The notes under the pieces: generated by a model
Database searches by the model: none
Told to the model about the DNA's origin: nothing
Seen by the model: the letters and a program-made list of their open reading frames with translations, nothing else
Part shown: positions 59,315 through 64,000 of the stretch, one piece after another
Layout: each line of letters opens with the position of its first letter
How positions within the stretch are numbered: the first letter of the stretch is position 1
Program-made: the position numbers and the translations under genes
Origin: Acidobacteriota bacterium
GTDB taxonomy: Bacteria; Acidobacteriota; Thermoanaerobaculia; Gp7-AA8
Direction of reading: 5' to 3'
DNA: 64,000 nucleotides
NCBI GenBank assembly: GCA_003223645.1
Contig: QHVT01000005.1
Coordinates: 434,001-498,000, forward strand

Positions 59315-59850
59315 ATTGGCATTCACTTAAGCGCCATTACGCGTAAATAACTCGCAGCGCAGTGAGTTACGCTCTACCCAGGCTCGTGGAGACAAGATAT
59401 CAAAGGAGATGTCGCATCGCTGTGCTGCGTCGCGCCATGGACGCACGTGCGGCGCGGTCGCGCAGCAACGCGTCGCGGCATGGGCGCACGTGCGGCGCGG
59501 TCGCGCTGCAATGCGTCGCGCCATGGACCCACGTGCAGCGCGGTCGCGCTGCAATGCGTCGCGCCATGGACCCACGTGCAGCGCGGTCGCGCTGCAATGC
59601 GTCGCGGCATGGGCGCACGTGCGGCGCGGTCGCGCTGCAATGCGTCGCGCCATGGACCCACGTGCAGCGCGGTCGCGCTGCAATGCGTCGCGCCATGGAC
59701 CCACGTGCAGCGCGGTCGCGCTGCAATGCGTCGCGGCATGGGCGCACGTGCGGCGCGGTCGCGCGGCAATGCGTCGCGGCATGGACGCACATGAGTAACT
59801 CACTGAACCGTCATTGACTTACGCATCGTGCCGCTTAAGTGAACGCCAAT
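59315..59850. mobile_element. Putative non-autonomous element: 56-bp inverted ends around a 43-bp minisatellite
   Basis: The left end (59315-59370, starting ATTGGCATTCACTTAAGCG and ending AGTGAGTTAC) and the inverted right end (59795-59850) match at 43 of 56 positions with no gaps. Between them lies the 43-bp tandem array at about 59435-59790. No open frame has codon-like features and no transposase is encoded, so the element would depend on a transposase elsewhere. Family assignment is open. Confidence 0.7.
59435..59790. repeat. 43-bp tandem array, 9 start points, two unit types
   Basis: CCATGG or GCATGG anchors occur at exactly 43-bp steps (59435, 59478, 59521, 59564, 59607, 59650, 59693, 59736, 59779). 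Unit type A reads CCATGGACCCACGTGCAGCG; type B reads GCATGGGCGCACGTGCGGCG; both continue CGGTCGCGCTGCAATGCGTC. The order is A-like, B, A, A, B, A, A, B, B-like, i.e. a 129-bp higher-order period. No unique spacers are present, so it is not a CRISPR array. Confidence 0.92.
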
Positions 59851-59941
59851 ACGGTCGAGACCCCAGGACTCACGGTGGAGTCCCGGAGGGCTCACGAGCG
59901 CACAGTGATTTACACCTCAACGCCTGACACGGCGTAGCGCC

Positions 59942-60550
59942 TCAGCTCTTCCACTTAATGGTGCAGCCGAAGGCGTTCGTCGCGCCATTCGCGACGTCGC
60001 GTCCGTTGAGGAGCGACATCAGCGCGTCCGAGAGTCCGGTCGTCTTGCGATCTTCCGGCTTCGCGGAGTCGTCGACGTAGCCGCGATAGCGGATCACGCC
60101 CGAGCCGTCGACGACGAACACGTGCGGCGTGACGCGCGCGCCGTACGCATGCGCGACGGACGAGTCGCCGTCTTTGAGATACGGGAACGGGTAGTCCTTC
60201 TCTTGCGCGCGCGCCTTCATGTTGGCGAGCGTCTCGACGTCGTACTTCGAGTCGTCGTTCGGGTCGATCGCGTAGAAGCGCACGCCCTGGTTCTGGAACT
60301 TCTTCGCCAGCTCGATGATGCGCGGCTCGAACGCTTTCGCGTACGGGCACTGATTGCAGGTGAACACGACGACTTTCAGATTGCCGTCGGTCGGTTTCAT
60401 CTCCAGTTTCTTGCCGTCGACCGCATTCACCAGCGAGAACGCCGGCGCCTTCGCGCCGACCGCCAGCTCGTCCGCCCGCGCTGCGCGCTCTTCCGCGCCG
60501 CAACCGATGGCAGCAATGAGAAGCACGACCAGAATCCACATCTTTTTCAT
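59942..60550 (-). CDS. Thioredoxin-fold lipoprotein (AhpC/TSA-type redoxin)
   Basis: This is a 202-residue lipoprotein (WILVVLLIAAIGC, lipobox Cys). The redoxin domain has VGAKAPAFSLVNAVDGKKLE and VVVFTCNQCPYAKAFEPRII with a CxxC, then AYGARVTPHVFVVDGSGVIRY with the cis-Pro. Such proteins reduce thiols or peroxides at the cell envelope. It overlaps the TlpA-like gene upstream by 4 nt, so the two are co-translated and may act as a redox pair. Confidence 0.85.
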   Translation of the reverse strand: MKKMWILVVLLIAAIGCGAEERAARADELAVGAKAPAFSLVNAVDGKKLEMKPTDGNLKVVVFTCNQCPYAKAFEPRIIELAKKFQNQGVRFYAIDPNDDSKYDVETLANMKARAQEKDYPFPYLKDGDSSVAHAYGARVTPHVFVVDGSGVIRYRGYVDDSAKPEDRKTTGLSDALMSLLNGRDVANGATNAFGCTIKWKS

Positions 60551-61038
60551 GATTTCCTCCGCAGCAGATCGCGCAGCTTGGCGATCATCTGTTCTCGATC
60601 AATGCGCCCGTCCTGGCGCCACAGCTCTTTTCCCTTGCTGTCGTAGACGATCGTAAAGGGGAGCGAGCCGTTGAAGTTCAGATACTTGCCGAGCGAGTCG
60701 GCGTTGCCTTTGTAGTAAACGTTCGGATACGTGATTTTCTGCTTGTCGAGAAAAGCCTTGACCGGCTTCGCCGAGGCGTCGGGAAGCATGTCGTCCATGT
60801 TGACGCCGGCGAATGCGACCTCGCTTCCGAATGCCGCATCCATCGCGCGAAAGTCCGGGATCTCCGCGACGCACGGCGCGCACCACAGCGCCCACACGTT
60901 GACGACGCGCAGCTTCGCCGCCACCGGAAACACCGACGCGATTTCCGCGGGATTGATCATCGCGCGGAGATCGGCAGCGTGGGCGTGAAGCGCCGCAAAG
61001 CTAAGGAATGTAACCGCGAATCGTGCGAACTTTCGCAT
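60547..61038 (-). CDS. TlpA-like thiol-disulfide oxidoreductase
   Basis: This is a 163-residue exported thioredoxin-like protein. The signal peptide is FARFAVTFLSFAALHAHA. The active site is NVWALWCAPCVAEIPDF (WCAPC), and the cis-Pro segment is GSLPFTIVYDSKGKELW. TlpA/ResA-type proteins reduce periplasmic disulfides, e.g. in cytochrome maturation. The start lies 38 nt inside the end of the VWA gene, and its stop overlaps the next redoxin gene, giving a three-gene operon. Confidence 0.9.
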   Translation of the reverse strand: MRKFARFAVTFLSFAALHAHAADLRAMINPAEIASVFPVAAKLRVVNVWALWCAPCVAEIPDFRAMDAAFGSEVAFAGVNMDDMLPDASAKPVKAFLDKQKITYPNVYYKGNADSLGKYLNFNGSLPFTIVYDSKGKELWRQDGRIDREQMIAKLRDLLRRKS

Positions 61039-62770
61039 CGGGGCGATCCACCTTCACGAGAATCGAACGATACGCCTGATCCGTCTTCGTCGTCTCGCTT
61101 TGATATGCGATCAGGTACTGCGATCGCAGTTCTTTCTCCAGTTGCTTGTACGTTTCGCCGAGCTGCTTCGCATTGCCGATGAAGTACGCGATGCCCCCCG
61201 TTTCCGCGGCGATCGACTTGATCGCGCCTCCTCCCAGCATGCCGATGCCGATCCCGATGAAGTACACCGGGACGCGCGCAGCGCGAACGTAACCGAGCAT
61301 GTCATCGTAGGAGAGCCGCGAGCTGGTGTCGTCGCCGTCGGTGATGACGATCATCGCCTTGCGTCCCTGCAGGCCGCGGAAGCGATAGAGGCCGGTCACG
61401 ATCGCATCGTAGAGCGCGGTCGAGCCGCCCGGCTTCGGCATCGCCTCGACCTGCGACTCGAGGATCGAGAGGTCGCCGACGAACGGTGCATTACGAGTGG
61501 GATCGGCGGCGAAGGCCGCGAAGAACGCGCGGTCGCCCGGCTTGACGATGTTCTTGAAGAACTCCATCGCCGCGCTCTTCGCCTCGTCGATGCGCTTCTC
61601 CATGCTGCCGGAGTGATCGAGCAGCACGCCGACCGAGATCGGCAGGTTCGCGGCGAAGTTGAAGCTGGTGATCGTCTGCGGCTTGTCGCTCTCGAAGACG
61701 GTGAAGTTTTTCTGCTCCAGGTTCGTGATCGGATTGCCCGTGTTGTCGCTGACCGACACCGGCAGCTCGATGAGATTGACGTCGATCTGTTCGATGTATC
61801 GATCGCTGTTGAGGAACAGGAGGTCCGCGGCCTCGTATCCGGTCGAGTCGATCACCGACGCGCGCACGAACTCGATGCCATTGAGCCGCGCGACCGGAAT
61901 GTCGATCGCGTACGGCGGATGCGACCACTCCGTCAGTTTCTTGTCGCCCGCATACAGCGCGACCGTTTGCAGGTTCGTGCCCTTCGGATTCTGGATGCTC
62001 AATTTGAAGTGGGCGACGCCGTCCGGCGAGTTGACGCGCGTGATCTTCACTTCGAGCGGCGTCTCGCGCTCGTTGACGATGAACGCGTCGGCGTCGATGT
62101 AGCGCCCGCGGTCGTCGTAGCCGATGACGCGCACTTCGACGCGCTTCGGCAACTTTCCGAGATCGAGCTCGGCGCTGTACGGCGGCGCGTTGCGCGCCAT
62201 GATTTTTTTCCCGTCTGCGAAAAACTCGACGCGCTTCACCGGCGGCTGCACTTCCACGTTGACGATGAAGAGATTCGGCGCGACGTCGCGCCGCGGCGGC
62301 AGGATCTTCACCGCGCCGACCTGCTCCGGAATCACGCCTTCCGCGAGAATCCCCTCCGCGCCTTCATTCGGACCGGCGATATACGGCTTGTTGGTCTTCG
62401 CCAGCGTCACCGTTTCGGCGGTCTTGCTGATGATCACCGGCGGCGTCGCGTCGTCGATCGGCATGATCAGCCGCACTTCGACGTCGGCCGTGCCCGCGGC
62501 GAACGGCTGGATCATCGACACCGGCTCGCGGCTGTACGGAACCGCGATCCGAAAATTGCGGATGACCGTTCCGTCTTGCATGAGGGAGCCTTGCAGAAAG
62601 ATCGGAACCTCCTGCGCGACGTCCGGCGGCGTGGAGAAGCGGAACGTGATGCGCGTGACGACCGCGCCCTGATCGTTGTCGCCTAACGGCTCGACGTTGA
62701 CGGTGAGCGGCTTCGGCTCGTCAGCGAGCGCGAGCGCTGCAAATGCCAGGATCAGCAGTAGTTTTCGCAT
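61001..62770 (-). CDS. Exported VWA-domain protein, acidobacterial VWFA-related type
   Basis: This is a 589-residue secreted protein. The signal peptide is MRKLLLILAFAALALA; ATG 62770 is preferred over GTG 62782. The first ~300 residues are beta-sandwich-like repeats (VKRVEFFADGKKIMARNAPP, VEVRVIGYDDRGRYIDADAF). The C-terminal VWA domain has the MIDAS motif SVGVLLDHSGSMEKRIDEAK (DxSxS), the later Thr in GGSTALYDAIVTGLYR and an IVITDGDDTSSRLS Asp. LPVSVSDNTGNPITNLEQKNF fits the TIGR03436 VWFA-related family expanded in Acidobacteriota. It probably mediates metal-dependent protein binding at the envelope. Confidence 0.9.
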   Translation of the reverse strand: MRKLLLILAFAALALADEPKPLTVNVEPLGDNDQGAVVTRITFRFSTPPDVAQEVPIFLQGSLMQDGTVIRNFRIAVPYSREPVSMIQPFAAGTADVEVRLIMPIDDATPPVIISKTAETVTLAKTNKPYIAGPNEGAEGILAEGVIPEQVGAVKILPPRRDVAPNLFIVNVEVQPPVKRVEFFADGKKIMARNAPPYSAELDLGKLPKRVEVRVIGYDDRGRYIDADAFIVNERETPLEVKITRVNSPDGVAHFKLSIQNPKGTNLQTVALYAGDKKLTEWSHPPYAIDIPVARLNGIEFVRASVIDSTGYEAADLLFLNSDRYIEQIDVNLIELPVSVSDNTGNPITNLEQKNFTVFESDKPQTITSFNFAANLPISVGVLLDHSGSMEKRIDEAKSAAMEFFKNIVKPGDRAFFAAFAADPTRNAPFVGDLSILESQVEAMPKPGGSTALYDAIVTGLYRFRGLQGRKAMIVITDGDDTSSRLSYDDMLGYVRAARVPVYFIGIGIGMLGGGAIKSIAAETGGIAYFIGNAKQLGETYKQLEKELRSQYLIAYQSETTKTDQAYRSILVKVDRPDAKVRTIRGYIP

Positions 62771-62850
62771 AGAAGGGACCACGAGGATACGCGGACCGTT
62801 CTCGCGTGCGGTTTCAAAAACGCGAACAAGTTAGAATCGACGGCTCAAAA

Positions 62851-63519
62851 ATGGCCGGAATCGCACTTCGCTACCGCGCTGTGCTGTTCGATCTCGACGG
62901 GACGCTCGTCGACTCGTACAGCGCGCTCGCCGAGGCCGTGAACCACGCGCGGCGGACGCACGGATTGTGCGATTTGAGCGCGGGACGCATCAAAGAATTC
63001 ATCGGCGACGGCATCGAGCGCCTGCTGCAGCGCGCGTTCGAGCGCACCGACGTGCCGCGCAGCGTGCACGACGCGTTCGTCGCCCGCTACGACGAAGTGT
63101 GCTGCGCGGAGTCGAAAGTGCTGGCGGACGTCGAGACGACACTCGATCGGTTGTCGAAACTGCGCGTGAAGATGGCGGTCTGCACCAACAAGACGACCTT
63201 CTTCTCGAAAAAGATCCTCGACTTCCTCGGCCTCTCGCGTCATTTCGCCGCGATCGTCGGCCCCGACGTCGCGGGCGCACGCAAACCAGACGCGAAGCAT
63301 CTCCTCTTCACGCTCGACTCGGTGCGCTGCGATCCCGAACACGCGCTCTTCGTCGGCGACATGCCGGTCGACGTCCGCGCCGCGCGCAACAGCGGGCTCG
63401 ACGCCGCGGTCGTACCGACCGGATCGTCGTCGCGCGAGGAGCTCGTCGCGGCGAAGCCCGATCATTTCCTCGAGCGCTTTTCCGATCTGATGAAGATCGT
63501 GAGACGTGAGGCCGCATGA
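62851..63519 (+). CDS. HAD phosphatase, phosphoglycolate phosphatase-like
   Basis: This is a 222-residue HAD subfamily IA hydrolase. Motif I is AVLFDLDGTLVDSYSALAE, motif II lies in MAVCTNKTTFF, the motif III Lys is in AGARKPDAKHL, and motif IV is ALFVGDMPVDVRAA. This architecture fits Gph-like phosphoglycolate phosphatases, although pyrophosphatase PpaX-type activity is also possible. ATG 62851 is preceded by TAGAAT at 62832-62837 with a 13-nt spacing. It is followed by a second HAD gene after a tandem-unit hairpin. Confidence 0.88.
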   Translation: MAGIALRYRAVLFDLDGTLVDSYSALAEAVNHARRTHGLCDLSAGRIKEFIGDGIERLLQRAFERTDVPRSVHDAFVARYDEVCCAESKVLADVETTLDRLSKLRVKMAVCTNKTTFFSKKILDFLGLSRHFAAIVGPDVAGARKPDAKHLLFTLDSVRCDPEHALFVGDMPVDVRAARNSGLDAAVVPTGSSSREELVAAKPDHFLERFSDLMKIVRREAA

Positions 63520-63591
63520 GGTTGCGCGGTTGCGCAGTCGCGCGGTTCTTGGGGCCGCTGCGGAACCGCGCGACCGCGTGACTGCGCAACC
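63520..63591. repeat. Hairpin with GGTTGCGC-type tandem arms
   Basis: GGTTGCGCGGTTGCGCAGTC on the left faces GGAACCGCGCGACCGCG and TGACTGCGCAACC on the right. It fills the gap between two HAD genes and ends at the next start codon. Same family as 37449 and 54233. Confidence 0.8.
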
Positions 63592-64000
63592 ATGCGAAGC
63601 AAATACCGCCACGTTTTTTTCGACGTCGACTCCACGCTCGTCACGATCGAAGGCATCGCATCGCTTGCCGGCGACAACGCTGAAATCCGAAAACTGACCG
63701 ACGCCGCGATGAACGGCGAGCTGACCGTCGAGGAGGTGTACGCGAAGAGACTCGAGATCATTCGTCCTTCGCGCGCGGACATCGACGCGCTCTCACAGCG
63801 CTATCTCGCTTCGTTCGTCGACGGCGCGGAAGAAACGATCGCCGCGCTGCAAGCCGCGGGTGCGAACGTGCAGCTCGTCACCGGCGGCATCGCGCAAGCG
63901 GTCGCGCCGCTCGCGGAAAAATTGCGCGTGCCGTCGCGCTCAGTGCACGCGGTTGCGCTCTCGTTCAACGACGACGGCAGCTACAAGGACTTCGATCGCC
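63592..64000 (+). CDS. SerB-like phosphoserine phosphatase (cut by window end)
   Basis: Translation from ATG 63592 stays open to the last base and gives 136 residues. Motif I is HVFFDVDSTLVTIEGIASLA, with the second Asp and the T of DxDxT. ELTVEEVYAKRLEIIRPS forms the cap and ANVQLVTGGIAQAVAPLAEK is motif II (Thr/Gly). This matches the N-terminal half of phosphoserine phosphatases, last enzyme of serine synthesis. Motifs III and IV lie beyond the window. The start codon abuts a tandem-unit hairpin, so leaderless expression or read-through from the HAD gene is likely. Confidence 0.85.
   Translation, partial: MRSKYRHVFFDVDSTLVTIEGIASLAGDNAEIRKLTDAAMNGELTVEEVYAKRLEIIRPSRADIDALSQRYLASFVDGAEETIAALQAAGANVQLVTGGIAQAVAPLAEKLRVPSRSVHAVALSFNDDGSYKDFDR

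Noticed and set aside
59435-59790. CRISPR array
   Set aside because: The units are contiguous with a 43-bp period and no unique spacers, and no cas genes are in the window. The 21-bp array at 40291 fails for the same reason.
59362-59817. Open frames on both strands through the 43-bp array that could encode repetitive proteins
   Set aside because: The 43-bp period shifts frame every unit, several frames on both strands are open simply because the GC-rich units lack stops, and no RBS or known domain is present.

Overview
The window is about 64 kb of high-GC, gene-dense bacterial chromosome. The best guess for the host is an Acidobacteriota member, possibly Thermoanaerobaculia-like. The clues are a VWA protein of the acidobacterial VWFA-related type (61001-62770), exported amidohydrolase arrays, an MglA-type GTPase, leaderless-looking promoters and a very high load of palindromic repeats. 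This taxonomic call is inference. No ribosomal RNA or phage module is present, and there is no transposase gene.

Layout. 1-4830: the 3' end of a TPR/CHAT protein, then cdd, a DUF3467 gene and trmFO. 4802-8965 (minus): a vitamin B12 locus with a cobalamin riboswitch, btuB, a DUF6580 membrane protein, a btuF-like gene carrying a one-base frameshift, and a Dph6-like ATP pyrophosphatase. 9138-13679 (minus): three overlapping exported amidohydrolase genes, each with a different repeat element inserted in frame into its signal-peptide region. 13847-20204: an MglA-like GTPase, tRNA-Ser(UGA), a Phd/PIN toxin-antitoxin pair, a GyrI-like protein, a ThDP enzyme plus flavin amine oxidase pair, and tRNA-Ser(GCU). 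20233-28162: an APC permease, DUF2461, a KGG-repeat protein, a large FAD/Fe-S oxidase, a duplicated small-domain gene pair (one with a histone-H1-like tail) and an AtoE-like transporter broken by a repeat insertion. 28227-35621: a DUF4097-like adhesin-fold protein, nucleotidyltransferase and phosphoesterase, an EgtB-like protein and superoxide dismutase, and an ABC-2 exporter with a secreted partner.

35753-40252: a candidate amidoligase cluster (esterase, ATP-grasp, GCS2-type ligase, glutamine-amidotransferase-like) interrupted by a HicA/HicB-like pair. 40634-43047: a YvcK-like protein and glmU. 43200-48202 (minus): a retropepsin-like lipoprotein and a 1222-residue sigma54 activator. 48340-59181: IMPase, Mpg glycosylase, YigZ, RDD, DUF4097, a GT-C-like membrane protein, EcsC, an FmdB zinc ribbon, a GAF protein and a lytic transglycosylase. 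59315-59850: an inverted-repeat-bounded minisatellite element. 59942-64000: two thioredoxin-fold proteins, the VWA protein and two HAD phosphatases, the last cut by the window end.

The most unusual aspect is the repeat landscape. Several families of about 50-130 bp palindromic elements sit between genes and inside them. One copy in the AtoE-like gene has target-duplication-like flanks, and removing 71 bp restores a complete reading frame. A second class consists of intergenic hairpins whose arms are built from 7-10 bp tandem units. They differ in sequence but share one architecture. Two tandem arrays (21-bp and 43-bp periods) complete the picture. Many genes also have a TAnnaT hexamer 6-8 nt before the start codon, which suggests leaderless transcription.
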